From Prevotella sp. (lineage in GTDB: Bacteria; Bacteroidota; Bacteroidia; Bacteroidales; Dysgonomonadaceae): a stretch of DNA of 64,000 bases. The notes under the pieces are model-generated. The model did not search any database. It had not been told where the DNA came from and saw nothing but the letters and a program-made list of their open reading frames with translations. The stretch lies in NCBI GenBank assembly GCA_031285905.1, contig JAITVH010000153.1, forward strand, positions 1 to 64,000, given 5' to 3'. The position numbers and the translations under genes are program-made. Below, in pieces: positions 24,733-33,569 of the stretch (its first letter is position 1; every line of letters starts with the position of its first letter).

Positions 24733-25221
24733 ATGATCGATATGAACAAAACATACTTAGTTCTGATATTGGCTTTCACCCTAATGATGGGAATGATCGC
24801 ATGCAACACAAATAAAAAAGTGTCAAACGAAGAAGATTCTGTAGATAATAAATCTGCGATCGCAGATAGTACCAAAATACAAATTGATATAATTGCCATA
24901 GATTCCATGACTGTTATCTTTACAGAGGATGACAGCCGGGCTATTATCAATACAGACGATCAGAGAAAACTGGCAGAGTCGATGATCACTGCCCGATATG
25001 ACACAGCATGGAATGATAAAGGAATAATGGTAAAGATGGTTGCCCCCGATTATACCCTCATTATACAATATAAAGGAAAAAGTGCTGACGACAACAAATG
25101 GTTGATGATTTGGGAAGAAGGAGGCAGAGCTAAATACAACAACAAATGGTTCTTATTAGCTGATGACCAGAAGGAAACAATATATCAATTGTTGGAAAAA
25201 TATAGAAGTCAGGCGAAATAA
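24733..25221 (+). CDS. Small predicted lipoprotein, unknown function
   Basis: About 160 residues. Two starts are possible, 24733 and 24742 (MNKTYLVLILAFTLMMG), and the second gives the cleaner signal peptide. The lipobox is GMIAC (Cys24 from the first start). The mature protein is small, acidic and mostly beta, with RAIINTDDQRKLAESMITAR and WLMIWEEGGRAKYNNKWFLL. I do not recognise a family. It lies 9 bp before the ABC-F gene, so it may be co-transcribed. Confidence 0.65.
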   Translation: MIDMNKTYLVLILAFTLMMGMIACNTNKKVSNEEDSVDNKSAIADSTKIQIDIIAIDSMTVIFTEDDSRAIINTDDQRKLAESMITARYDTAWNDKGIMVKMVAPDYTLIIQYKGKSADDNKWLMIWEEGGRAKYNNKWFLLADDQKETIYQLLEKYRSQAK

Positions 25222-25230
25222 TTACACTAT

Positions 25231-27108
25231 ATGGCATCGATCCTTCAAGTAGAGAACCTAACCAAGAGTTTTGGTGATTTAGTCTTATTTACTGATATAT
25301 CTTTCGGTATTGACGAGGGCGAACGAATAGGACTCATTGCAAAAAATGGTTCGGGGAAAACAACTTTATTGAATATATTGACAGGAAAAGAGTCGTACGA
25401 CTCTGGTTCAGTCGTTTTTCGCCGTGATATCAGGACTGCATACCTGCCTCAGGAACCGACCTATCCTGAGAACCTGACAGTTTTGGAGGCCTGTTTTCAA
25501 TCAGGGAATGAAATAACAGACCTTATTGCAGAATATGAAAGGACGATCAATTCAAAAGATCAAAAAGGGTTGGATAGTATTCTGCAAAAAATGGATACCC
25601 ACCAAGCCTGGGATTATGAATATAGAGCTAAGCAGATTCTGGGACAGCTGAAGATTACAGATTTTGATCAGAAAATTGGAGAATTGTCAGGCGGGCAACT
25701 CAAGCGTGTAGCACTTGCCAATGTTTTAATTACTGATCCGGATTTAATTATCCTGGATGAACCGACCAACCATCTCGACCTGGATATGGTGGAATGGCTC
25801 GAAGAATACCTGCAACGCTCGCGGCTGAGTTTGTTGATGGTAACACACGACCGCTATTTTCTTGATAGGGTGTGTAATGATATAATTGAGATTGACCAAC
25901 AACAACTTTTTAAATATAAAGGGAATTATTCTTATTATCTGGAAAAGCGTGACGAACGTATAAGTACGCAAAATACGGAAATAGACCGTGCGAACAATCT
26001 GTTAAGAAAAGAGTTGGAATGGATGCGTCGCCAGCCTCAGGCACGGGGAACAAAAGCCAAGTCGAGAATAGATGCTTTTTACGATCTGGAGAAAAAAGCA
26101 CAACAGGTACGCGATGCCGGCAATGTACAATTGCAGATGAAGGGTTCATATATCGGTAATAAGATATTTGAAGCACAACATATATATAAATCTTTCGGTG
26201 ACATAAAGATTCTGGAGGATTTCAATTATATTTTTGCCCGTTACGAAAAACTGGGAATCGTAGGGAATAACGGTACGGGGAAATCGACCTTCATCAAGAT
26301 GTTGATGGGCGAGGTCGCGCCCGATAAAGGAGATTTTGATATCGGAGAGACTGTTAAGTTTGGTTATTACAGTCAGGATGGCCTTAGTTTTGATGAGGGT
26401 ATGAAAGTAATAGACGTCATCCAAAATATTGCGGAGGTTATCGACTTTGGGAATGGTAGCCGTCTGACGGCATCGCAATTCCTGCAACATTTCCTGTTCC
26501 CACCCGAAAAACAACACAATTTTGTTTATAAATTATCCGGGGGCGAGAAACGCAGGCTTTATCTCTGTACTGTATTGATAACCAATCCTAATTTCTTAGT
26601 ATTGGACGAACCGACCAATGACCTGGATATTGTTACGCTTAATATATTGGAAGAATACCTGCAACAGTTCAAAGGGTGTGTGATTGTAGTGTCTCACGAC
26701 CGTTATTTCATGGATAAGGTTGTGGATCATTTGCTTGCTTTCCAAGGGAATGCCAAGATAAAAGATTTTCCCGGTAACTATTCTCAATACAGAGAGTGGA
26801 AAGAAGTACAGGAGGCAATAGAGAAAGAAAAAGAACAAACTGCCAAACCAAAAGAAGAAAAGCCCCGGATTACTTCGCCGAAGAATGATGAGAAGAAGAA
26901 GTTGTCTTTTAAAGAAAAACGTGAGTTTGAAGAACTGGATACTCTCATTCCCAAACTGGAAGAGGAGAAAGCAAGTATTGAAACAGAATTATCCAGTGGT
27001 ACTCTTTCTTCTGAAGAATTGATTGCTAAATCGAATCGTATAAGTGAGTTGATTGACGAAATTGACGAAAAGACAATGCGCTGGATGGAATTAAGCGAAT
27101 TGATGTAA
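25231..27108 (+). CDS. ABC-F family ATPase (Uup/EttA type)
   Basis: A 625-residue soluble protein with two ABC cassettes and no membrane segment. Cassette 1: Walker A AKNGSGKTTLL, signature LSGGQLKRVALA, Walker B LIILDEPTNHLD. Cassette 2: Walker A GNNGTGKSTFI, signature LSGGEKRRLYL, Walker B FLVLDEPTNDLD. The interdomain linker (about 240-310, RKELEWMRRQPQARGTKAKS) is typical of ABC-F, and the last 100 residues form a charged coiled coil as in Uup. ABC-F proteins act on ribosomes at the E site; Uup-like ones also affect ribosome assembly and DNA branch structures. No transporter permease is adjacent. Confidence 0.93.
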   Translation: MASILQVENLTKSFGDLVLFTDISFGIDEGERIGLIAKNGSGKTTLLNILTGKESYDSGSVVFRRDIRTAYLPQEPTYPENLTVLEACFQSGNEITDLIAEYERTINSKDQKGLDSILQKMDTHQAWDYEYRAKQILGQLKITDFDQKIGELSGGQLKRVALANVLITDPDLIILDEPTNHLDLDMVEWLEEYLQRSRLSLLMVTHDRYFLDRVCNDIIEIDQQQLFKYKGNYSYYLEKRDERISTQNTEIDRANNLLRKELEWMRRQPQARGTKAKSRIDAFYDLEKKAQQVRDAGNVQLQMKGSYIGNKIFEAQHIYKSFGDIKILEDFNYIFARYEKLGIVGNNGTGKSTFIKMLMGEVAPDKGDFDIGETVKFGYYSQDGLSFDEGMKVIDVIQNIAEVIDFGNGSRLTASQFLQHFLFPPEKQHNFVYKLSGGEKRRLYLCTVLITNPNFLVLDEPTNDLDIVTLNILEEYLQQFKGCVIVVSHDRYFMDKVVDHLLAFQGNAKIKDFPGNYSQYREWKEVQEAIEKEKEQTAKPKEEKPRITSPKNDEKKKLSFKEKREFEELDTLIPKLEEEKASIETELSSGTLSSEELIAKSNRISELIDEIDEKTMRWMELSELM

Positions 27109-27181
27109 GATTATAATATTTCAATATTTGAACTTCATTCGTCTTAAAGCGTTAAAACAATATCTTTATAAAACTGAGTAT

Positions 27182-28387
27182 ATGGAAACTATTCACGAAT
27201 CGGCAGAGGATATTGAGATTGAATCGAAACCCCAATTGTGGTCGTTAAACTACTTAAATGTTTGTTTTGCAAACTTCCTGATGGCATGTTCATTCAACTT
27301 GTTAATGCCGTCAATTCCTCTATATATAACCGAACAAATGGGAATATCTCAATCCAAGACCGGGATTGTACTAGCCTCTTATGCTATTGCATTAATGTTT
27401 GTCCGCCCCTTTTCAGGATATATGGTTGATTTGTACTCGCGTAAGAAGATCCTGCTCATTTCGTTTACATGCTATGTATTGATATTCTTCGGATATTTCT
27501 GGGCTACTACTGTTTTGATATTTATAATAGTACGGTTTCTGCACGGTATCACATGGGGATTGTCTACCGTATCATCGAGTACATTGGCAATAGACGTTGT
27601 GCCATCCGAGCGCCGTGCAGAGGGAATTGGTTATTATGGTACATTTATGAATGTGGCGATGGCCATCGGGCCGTTCATTGCTATCCATATTTATCACGAA
27701 TATAGTTTTCAGGTTCTTCTCTGGTGTGCTATTGGAATGGGATTGCTGGGAATTATCACTGTTGCTTTTATAAAAGCGCCGGAACGGCCCAAGGTAGAAC
27801 GGCAAAAAATATCTCTCGACCGCTTTTTTCTGGTTAAGGGCTGGCCTATTTTCCTGAATCAACTTTTACCTTGTTTTGCATGGGGAACCATCGGGCCTTT
27901 TGTTGCACAGTATGGCAAGGAGATAAACATTCCGAATGCAGGGATCTTTTTTCTTTTCTGGGCAGGTGGGATCATTGCTTCCCGCGTATTTGCCGGTAAA
28001 TTAGTTGATAAGGGAATGATACATCAGGTGAATATGATAGCGATGACTATTGTCGCTTTAGCATTTTGTGTTTTTGCCTTGGTTCATAATATAGTTGCAT
28101 TTTGTGCTTCCGGGTTATTCATCGGTGTTGGGTTCGGTATGATGTTCCCGGCCTTACAGACATTATACATCAATCTGGCGGAAAACAGCCAGCGGGGAAC
28201 CGCCAATTCCACTTATCTTATCGGTTTCGATTTAGGTCTGGCTCTGGGTATGCTGGTTGGAGGTTATATTACAGGTTTCATGTCTTTTGAGGCCTTATAT
28301 CTGATTGCTGGCGGGCTTTGCTTGTTCAGCGTTGTGGCATATTGGACAGTTTCGCGCCGTATATTCGAAAAAAAGCGCCTGAGATAA
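27182..28387 (+). CDS. Major facilitator superfamily transporter
   Basis: About 401 residues with 12 predicted membrane helices. I choose the ATG at 27182 (METIHESAED); a frame upstream begins only with TTG at 27128 and adds sequence that looks like leader. Helix 1 is NYLNVCFANFLMACSFNLLM. The loop 2-3 motif (GYMVDLYSRKKILLIS) is the MFS signature, and STLAIDVVPSERRAEGIGYYG is a typical inner motif of drug/sugar efflux families. The substrate cannot be assigned. It lies 73 bp after the ABC-F gene, same strand. Confidence 0.88.
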   Translation: METIHESAEDIEIESKPQLWSLNYLNVCFANFLMACSFNLLMPSIPLYITEQMGISQSKTGIVLASYAIALMFVRPFSGYMVDLYSRKKILLISFTCYVLIFFGYFWATTVLIFIIVRFLHGITWGLSTVSSSTLAIDVVPSERRAEGIGYYGTFMNVAMAIGPFIAIHIYHEYSFQVLLWCAIGMGLLGIITVAFIKAPERPKVERQKISLDRFFLVKGWPIFLNQLLPCFAWGTIGPFVAQYGKEINIPNAGIFFLFWAGGIIASRVFAGKLVDKGMIHQVNMIAMTIVALAFCVFALVHNIVAFCASGLFIGVGFGMMFPALQTLYINLAENSQRGTANSTYLIGFDLGLALGMLVGGYITGFMSFEALYLIAGGLCLFSVVAYWTVSRRIFEKKRLR

Positions 28388-28413
28388 TAATTTCTATTCT
28401 TATATTTGCAGAC

Positions 28414-28785
28414 ATGAATAAAGCATTGTTAAGTATAGGAACAAATGAAGACCGGGAGGTAAATATGGCTCTTTGCCATAAGTTTTTAGATAGCATTTTC
28501 TCTGATATCTCTTATTCAAAAACATCACTGACAGAACCATATGGGACAAAATATAAAAGTGATTTCCTTAACCAACTGGCGGTGATTTACACTACTCATA
28601 CCCAAAAAGAAGTTTCTCTTTCATTGAAAGAAATAGAAAGGAAAATGGGGAGAAAAGACAATGATAAAGAAAAAGGTATTGTAAAAATAGATATTGATCT
28701 GGTGATCTGGAATGAAGAAGTATTGAAACCTACAGATATTTCCCGGGCTTATATCACCAATTTGCTCCCTAGTCTCACCGACTGA
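28414..28785 (+). CDS. Short HPPK (FolK)-like protein
   Basis: About 123 residues from the ATG at 28414 (MNKALLSIGTNEDRE). Upstream codons in the same frame overlap the MFS gene and are not believed. It matches 6-hydroxymethyl-7,8-dihydropterin pyrophosphokinase at the start (SIGTN), at TEPYGTKYKSDFLNQLAV and at IERKMGR...IVKIDIDLVIWN with the two metal-binding Asp. It is shorter than most FolK (about 155-165 aa), lacking part of loop 3 and the C-terminus. Probable role: pyrophosphoryl transfer to the pterin in folate synthesis. A FolK-like paralogue with another task is possible. Confidence 0.7.
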   Translation: MNKALLSIGTNEDREVNMALCHKFLDSIFSDISYSKTSLTEPYGTKYKSDFLNQLAVIYTTHTQKEVSLSLKEIERKMGRKDNDKEKGIVKIDIDLVIWNEEVLKPTDISRAYITNLLPSLTD

Positions 28786-29643
28786 TTATTTCCACAATTC
28801 TTTGCGAATCATTTCCAGAACAGGTTCGCTGTTATCATTAAACTTCCGGGCAAAGTAAGGAAAACGCTGTCCATACTCATCATTAAACTCAATATGGGTT
28901 TTTAGAAACTCTATATGTTTAGGTTCTATGGTAGCCGGAGGTTCGGGTACTGTCCAATCCGTATAAGTAAGGTTGGCAGCCGTATTTTCCATATAAGGTG
29001 AATTACCTATAATTGTCTGGAAAAAAGCCTCATCGGGAACGAGAGTATATTTGAAAAATTCAGTATATCGTTTATCTGTTTTAACGGTATGGAGGATATA
29101 GCGGATACAATCCCTTGTCAGGGCAAACCACTGTGTACCGGCATATACTTTAAAAGGTGGTTTTCTGGTTACTCCGATTTTTTTCAGCATTATCTCTGTA
29201 AATACCAGAGGGTGGTGCAATTTCGCATTGCGTCGTTTAAAATCAAAAAAATAATGTTGGTAACGTTCTACTGGTTTGTAGGGTACAGGTACAGGTGCTA
29301 TATCGATATACTCTTTTCTTTTGTCCAGTTGTTTAATCAGAAACTCCTTTTTGCGGATAGGATAATCCACCCCGCTTATTAATATAAAGTAATCAGCATC
29401 CGGAAAATCTTTTATTCCATACTCCATCAGGGCCAGCGTAGCTTTTACCATTGTGAAACCGCCCCAGTTGATATTGATATGTTCAGGAATAATTCTTACG
29501 TTCTTATAAGTAGAATTATAATTCTCTTTCGCTTTTTTATCTATATGGATATAGAATCTGACATCTTTATCATTCAAGGCTTCAATCATCCTGTCCAGAT
29601 GCTTAAAGTTGTTATGGGCTAATACAAGATAACAGATTTTCAT
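28786..29643 (-). CDS. GT14 (core-2/I-branching) glycosyltransferase
   Basis: A 285-residue protein starting MKICYLVLAHNNFKHLDRMI, with VRFYIHIDKKA, NWGGFTMVKATLALM and YFILISGVDYPIR, all typical of core-2/I-branching beta-1,6-N-acetylglucosaminyltransferase-like (GT14) proteins. The later TQWFALTRDCIRYIL and LVPDEAFFQTIIGNS match the acceptor-side region. It has no signal peptide and is probably cytoplasmic, building a surface glycan. It is convergent with folK (stop codons adjacent), and no other glycan gene is next to it. Confidence 0.88.
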   Translation of the reverse strand: MKICYLVLAHNNFKHLDRMIEALNDKDVRFYIHIDKKAKENYNSTYKNVRIIPEHININWGGFTMVKATLALMEYGIKDFPDADYFILISGVDYPIRKKEFLIKQLDKRKEYIDIAPVPVPYKPVERYQHYFFDFKRRNAKLHHPLVFTEIMLKKIGVTRKPPFKVYAGTQWFALTRDCIRYILHTVKTDKRYTEFFKYTLVPDEAFFQTIIGNSPYMENTAANLTYTDWTVPEPPATIEPKHIEFLKTHIEFNDEYGQRFPYFARKFNDNSEPVLEMIRKELWK

Positions 29644-29785
29644 ATACTACAAAACGTTTACAATATAAACACAAATATAGCAAAAAAGAAATTGTATATA
29701 TTATATCCCTATTCCTATAGAAGGGTATATTTAGGGTATATCTATAATACCAGTTAATTGTGAAAAACAGTCAAAAAATATTATT

Positions 29786-29828
29786 TAACTAAAGACATTA
29801 GTTGTAACTAAAAAATTTAGTATGTTTG
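29786..29828 (+). promoter_or_regulatory. Operator and promoter of the second BlaI-M56 pair
   Basis: Alternating half-sites AACTAA and TTAGTT occur three times in 40 bp (TTAACTAAAGACATTAGTT, then GTAACTAAAAAATTTAGT), followed by a TATGTTTG -7 box at 29821-29828, 22 bp before the start codon. The position and symmetry fit autorepression by the BlaI protein, but the half-site differs from the TACAnnTGTA type at 21.3 kb. Confidence 0.55.
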
Positions 29829-29850
29829 TATTCAGGAAAAAATTATTATC

Positions 29851-30216
29851 ATGAAACATCTAACAAATAAGGAAGAAGAAATAATGGAATTCTTTTGGGA
29901 AAAAGGGTCTATGACTATTAAGGAGATCCAAAAAGAATATGAAGAACCTCAACCCCATATAAACACAATTTCTACTATTGTGAGAATATTGGAAGATAAA
30001 GATTTTGTAGGACATGATTCCATTGGTAAAATGTATCGCTACTATGCTTTAATGAGCAAGGATGAATTTCGCAAAAAAACATTGAAAGGGGTTGTCAGTA
30101 AATATTTTAACAATTCATATCAGGAAGTAGTGTCTTGCTTGATAAATAAAGAAGGGTTGTCAGTTGAAGAACTGAAAAAGCTTATAGAGCTAGTTGAGAA
30201 TGCACATCAAAAATAA
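29851..30216 (+). CDS. BlaI/MecI/CopY family repressor (second pair)
   Basis: A 121-residue winged-helix repressor: LTNKEEEIMEFFWEKGSMTI, then QPHINTISTIVRILEDKDFV and the wing DSIGKMYRYYALMSKDEFRK. The C-terminal dimer helices follow. It is paralogous to the BlaI at 20952-21323 but clearly diverged. It lies 7 bp before the M56 gene. The alternating AACTAA/TTAGTT sites before it are the presumed operator. Confidence 0.92.
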   Translation: MKHLTNKEEEIMEFFWEKGSMTIKEIQKEYEEPQPHINTISTIVRILEDKDFVGHDSIGKMYRYYALMSKDEFRKKTLKGVVSKYFNNSYQEVVSCLINKEGLSVEELKKLIELVENAHQK

Positions 30217-30223
30217 ATGATTT

Positions 30224-31513
30224 ATGGGAATATTGTTAAGCTATAATCTAAAGATATCATTTTGTCTTATTCTATTCTTTTTTGCTTATAAAGTATTATT
30301 TAGCAAATCTACTTTTCACCGATCGAACAGAATAACCCTGTTGTTTATTTTTGCAATAGCATTACTAACCCCGCTCATCACTATCAATCTGGAACCAACA
30401 GGGGTTAGGGAAACAGTTGCTGGTTATGAACACATCCTAACAGAAAAGATTTTTTCGGCGCAAAATGCACTATTATTTGATAATGATCTATCGGGTGAGA
30501 ATATTCCATCACAAATAAGCTATAGTATAAATTGGATCAGTGTTTTACTTTTAGTATACCTTATCGGAGTTTTGTTTTTCAGTCTCAGAATGATTTATTC
30601 TTTCATCCATATATATTTTTTAATAAGGAAAAGCGAAAAGGTAACTATAGGGAACACGATAGTTGTTATTAGAGAGAACGACATTGTCCCGTTCTCCTGG
30701 ATGAAATATATTATCCTTTCCCGGACAGACTATGAAGAAGGAGAGTCAATCCTGATGCATGAACTAGCTCATGTAAAACACTGGCACTCTCTTGACCTTC
30801 TCATTTCAAATCTGCTGGCAATATTTCAATGGTATAATCCTGTAATGTGGTTTATGAAAAAAGAATTGCAGGACATTCATGAATTTGAAGCGGATAGTTA
30901 TGTCCTCAATTCTGGCATCGATGCAAAAAAATATCAATTATTATTAATTAAAAAAGCTGCTGGTACATCATCTTCCAAATCAATGACCAACAGCTTTAAT
31001 CACAGTAACCTAAAAAAAAGAATAACTATGATGTTAAAAGAAGAATCAAAGCCATGGGCACGTTTGAAGTATTTAGCTATACTTCCACTCACAGTATTAT
31101 CAATAGCACTGTTTGCCAACCCGGATGTTTCGAAAAATATTAGCGAAATATCATCAGCCGAAGTTACAAAAATTATTGTGAAAGAGCAACCTGTTGAAGG
31201 TTTATGGAAAGCTGTAGAAGCAAGTTCTTTTGAAACCAGCGAATCTCAAAGTTTCAAAATAATTTCCAATGGTACCTTTTTCTCCTTTAGAGCAGATATG
31301 GAAGGAAATGTATATACCGGAGCAGGAGGCACCTACACTTATAAAGATGGAGTGTATACCGAAACAATCCTTTATACTCTTCAAGGAATGACGAGTTGGA
31401 GAGGTAAGAAGGGTGAATATAAGAGTACTTTCCCATCTTCTGGTAAATGGTTAATGGAAGGCCTTCTTGACGGAAGGATTGAAGTAAAAGAAGAATGGGA
31501 AAAAGTTAAATAA
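30224..31513 (+). CDS. M56 (BlaR1-type) membrane metallopeptidase with C-terminal lipocalin-like domain
   Basis: 429 residues. TM helices lie at about 7-22, 30-47 and 100-125. The zinc motif is HELAH (residues 179-183), with HSLDLLISNLLAIFQWYNPV and HEFEADSY. A last TM (LKYLAILPLTVLSIALFANP) at about 285-304 leads to a C-terminal periplasmic domain, about 325-429: EGLWKAVEASSF, FKIISNGTFFSF, AGGTYTYKDGVYTETILY. This resembles DUF4488/lipocalin-like small beta-barrels, suggesting ligand sensing. The partner BlaI gene ends 7 bp upstream. No regulated target gene lies downstream. Confidence 0.85.
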   Translation: MGILLSYNLKISFCLILFFFAYKVLFSKSTFHRSNRITLLFIFAIALLTPLITINLEPTGVRETVAGYEHILTEKIFSAQNALLFDNDLSGENIPSQISYSINWISVLLLVYLIGVLFFSLRMIYSFIHIYFLIRKSEKVTIGNTIVVIRENDIVPFSWMKYIILSRTDYEEGESILMHELAHVKHWHSLDLLISNLLAIFQWYNPVMWFMKKELQDIHEFEADSYVLNSGIDAKKYQLLLIKKAAGTSSSKSMTNSFNHSNLKKRITMMLKEESKPWARLKYLAILPLTVLSIALFANPDVSKNISEISSAEVTKIIVKEQPVEGLWKAVEASSFETSESQSFKIISNGTFFSFRADMEGNVYTGAGGTYTYKDGVYTETILYTLQGMTSWRGKKGEYKSTFPSSGKWLMEGLLDGRIEVKEEWEKVK

Positions 31514-31551
31514 GTAAAGGTCGATAAATAAAAGAGAAAAATTGCATAGAT

Positions 31552-31588
31552 AAAGGGGCTATTCGAAACATTCGAATAGCCCCTTTTG
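31552..31588. terminator. Bidirectional terminator between M56 gene and yidC
   Basis: AAAGGGGCTATTCGAA pairs with TTCGAATAGCCCCTTT, with a small loop and a T-run. It lies between convergent genes. Confidence 0.88.
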
Positions 31589-31600
31589 TTTTCCTTTTCG

Positions 31601-33535
31601 TTATCGCTTCTTTTTGGTACTATTCGTTTTATTCTTCTGATTGAGTTGTTGTTGCTGGATACGCTGAGCTTCCTGAAGTCGTGCCATAAAACCTGATTTT
31701 TTCTTTGGTTTTTCTTTGTTTGCCTCAAGTTTGGCCAATACCTTGTCTTCGTCTATTATAAAGCGGAAAGCAATAGTCAGCAAAATAGTCATCAGAAGCG
31801 ACAGGAAGTAATAATAAGTCAATCCTGATGGATAATCGTTCAATAAGAACAGGAATACCACAGGCATCAGATACATCATCCACTTCATACCCGGCATTTG
31901 TTGCTGTCCGGTATTGGTCATTTCCATATTGAACTTAGTATAGATAACATTCGTAATAGTCATCAGGATACAGAACAAACTAATGTGCGTACCTATCAAT
32001 GGGATATGTGTCTTCCATTCTATAATGGCATCGTATGTAGATAAATCGCTCGCCCATAAGAAGCTTTGTTGGCGCAACTCGATGGCATTGGGGAAGAAAG
32101 AAAATAAGGCGATCAGAATAGGCATTTGCAACAATAAAGGAAAACAACCGCTCATTGGATTTACCCCCACCTTATTATAGAGAGCCATCGTTGCCTGTTG
32201 TTTCTCCATAGCCTGATCTGCTTTAGGATATTTTGCGCTCAACTCTTCCACTTGTGGCCGCAGGACACGCATTTTAGCCGAAGACATAAATGATTTATAT
32301 GTCAATGGCGATATCACAAGTTTTACGATAATAGTAAGCAATAATATTACAATACCCATCGACATTCCTGTTCCTCTCAGCAAGTTGAAGATAGGAATAA
32401 CGAAATATTGGTTTACCCAGCGGAATAATGTCCAGCCTAGTGGAACAAGCTTATCCAGATCCAGTTGTTTATCCGCATCTTTGATTTGGCTATCATAATT
32501 TCTCAATGAAGTAAATGACATCGGACCAAGATAATAGGTGAACCCGGCATTGATTGTCCCTCCATTCGAATCAATTGTAGCGGGAACAAACAATTGGGCA
32601 TCGCAAACTTTCAAGTATTCGCTGCCTTCGTTTGTTTGTAGCGCTTTAGAATCTAATAATGCGACTTCTATTTTGTTATCGGCAATTAGTATAGGCGCAA
32701 AAAATTGGTTCTTAAATGCCACCCATTTAGCCGGTTCTTTTATTTCTACCTGTTCCGTTTTGTCGGCACTCAGCTCCATAACATCTCCGCCTATATATTT
32801 ATAGGCGACATGTGAATATCGTTGTTCATTATTTATGCTTTTTTCCTGACGACGCATTTTTTGCGACCAATGTATCTCCAGAATATCTGCTGTCGACCTA
32901 TTTAGGGCAGATTCCAATCCAACCAGGCTAATGTCATATTTCAGCATATAATCGTCCCCAGCCAGCTTATATATAAAGTCTATATATTGATTATCGGCAT
33001 AAGTATAGCGCATAATAACGGAGTTTTCGTCCGCTGTCTTGATTGCTTCAAACATAAGGTCAGCAGTAGATAAAACTTTATTCTGCCGGTTTGTCAGCAG
33101 TAGTTCAAAGTTTCCGTCATTATTGAAAAGGTAAAGTGAGTCACCATTATAGCGTTTATACTCTTTCAGGTCGGCACTTATCATTTTACCGCCTTTTGTG
33201 GAAAGAACGACTTTTAATTTGCTGTTCTCGAGGGTGATAAATTCCTCCTGTAGGTTAACAGGAGCCTGTAAAGAATCAGTTAAAAGTCCTGTAGAATCGT
33301 TCTTTTCTGTAGGAACTGCAAAAAAGTCATCCTGTTTGGTTTCTACTTTTTTATCTTGTGTGTCTGTTTCATCCAGTTGCTTTTCCTGAAGACGGGTTTG
33401 TGCGTATTCAGTGGAATCTTTTTGAAATTGGGCTTTTTGCTTGGCCTTTTCTTCTTCGGAAGGAGAGCTAAGCCACATAAAACCGAAAATTACAACCGCA
33501 ATAAGTATAAACCCGATAATCGTATTCTTATCCAT
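31601..33535 (-). CDS. yidC: Membrane protein insertase YidC/Oxa1
   Basis: A 644-residue insertase of the long Gram-negative type. It has an N-terminal TM (TIIGFILIAVVIFGFMWLS) and a large periplasmic beta-super-sandwich domain (about 85-360). The conserved membrane core starts at about 385 (GMSMGIVILLLTIIVKLVIS, then PLTYKSFMSSAKMRVLRPQ). NPMSGCFPLLLQMPILIALF and the last helices complete the core, and a basic C-terminal tail (KKKSGFMARLQEAQR) probably contacts ribosomes. It inserts inner-membrane proteins alone or with SecYEG. It lies 34 bp after pyrG, an arrangement common in Bacteroidetes. Confidence 0.96.
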   Translation of the reverse strand: MDKNTIIGFILIAVVIFGFMWLSSPSEEEKAKQKAQFQKDSTEYAQTRLQEKQLDETDTQDKKVETKQDDFFAVPTEKNDSTGLLTDSLQAPVNLQEEFITLENSKLKVVLSTKGGKMISADLKEYKRYNGDSLYLFNNDGNFELLLTNRQNKVLSTADLMFEAIKTADENSVIMRYTYADNQYIDFIYKLAGDDYMLKYDISLVGLESALNRSTADILEIHWSQKMRRQEKSINNEQRYSHVAYKYIGGDVMELSADKTEQVEIKEPAKWVAFKNQFFAPILIADNKIEVALLDSKALQTNEGSEYLKVCDAQLFVPATIDSNGGTINAGFTYYLGPMSFTSLRNYDSQIKDADKQLDLDKLVPLGWTLFRWVNQYFVIPIFNLLRGTGMSMGIVILLLTIIVKLVISPLTYKSFMSSAKMRVLRPQVEELSAKYPKADQAMEKQQATMALYNKVGVNPMSGCFPLLLQMPILIALFSFFPNAIELRQQSFLWASDLSTYDAIIEWKTHIPLIGTHISLFCILMTITNVIYTKFNMEMTNTGQQQMPGMKWMMYLMPVVFLFLLNDYPSGLTYYYFLSLLMTILLTIAFRFIIDEDKVLAKLEANKEKPKKKSGFMARLQEAQRIQQQQLNQKNKTNSTKKKR

Positions 33536-33569
33536 TTATTGTTTCGTAAATTTATATTATCCTTTCTTA

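Noticed and set aside
27128..27181. Longer TTG start for the MFS transporter
   Set aside because: The extra residues do not look like MFS N-termini, and an ATG at 27182 begins a typical leader.
19270..31513. Beta-lactam resistance locus suggested by BlaI-BlaR1-type genes
   Set aside because: No beta-lactamase or penicillin-binding protein gene is present and neither sensor domain has penicillin-binding motifs.
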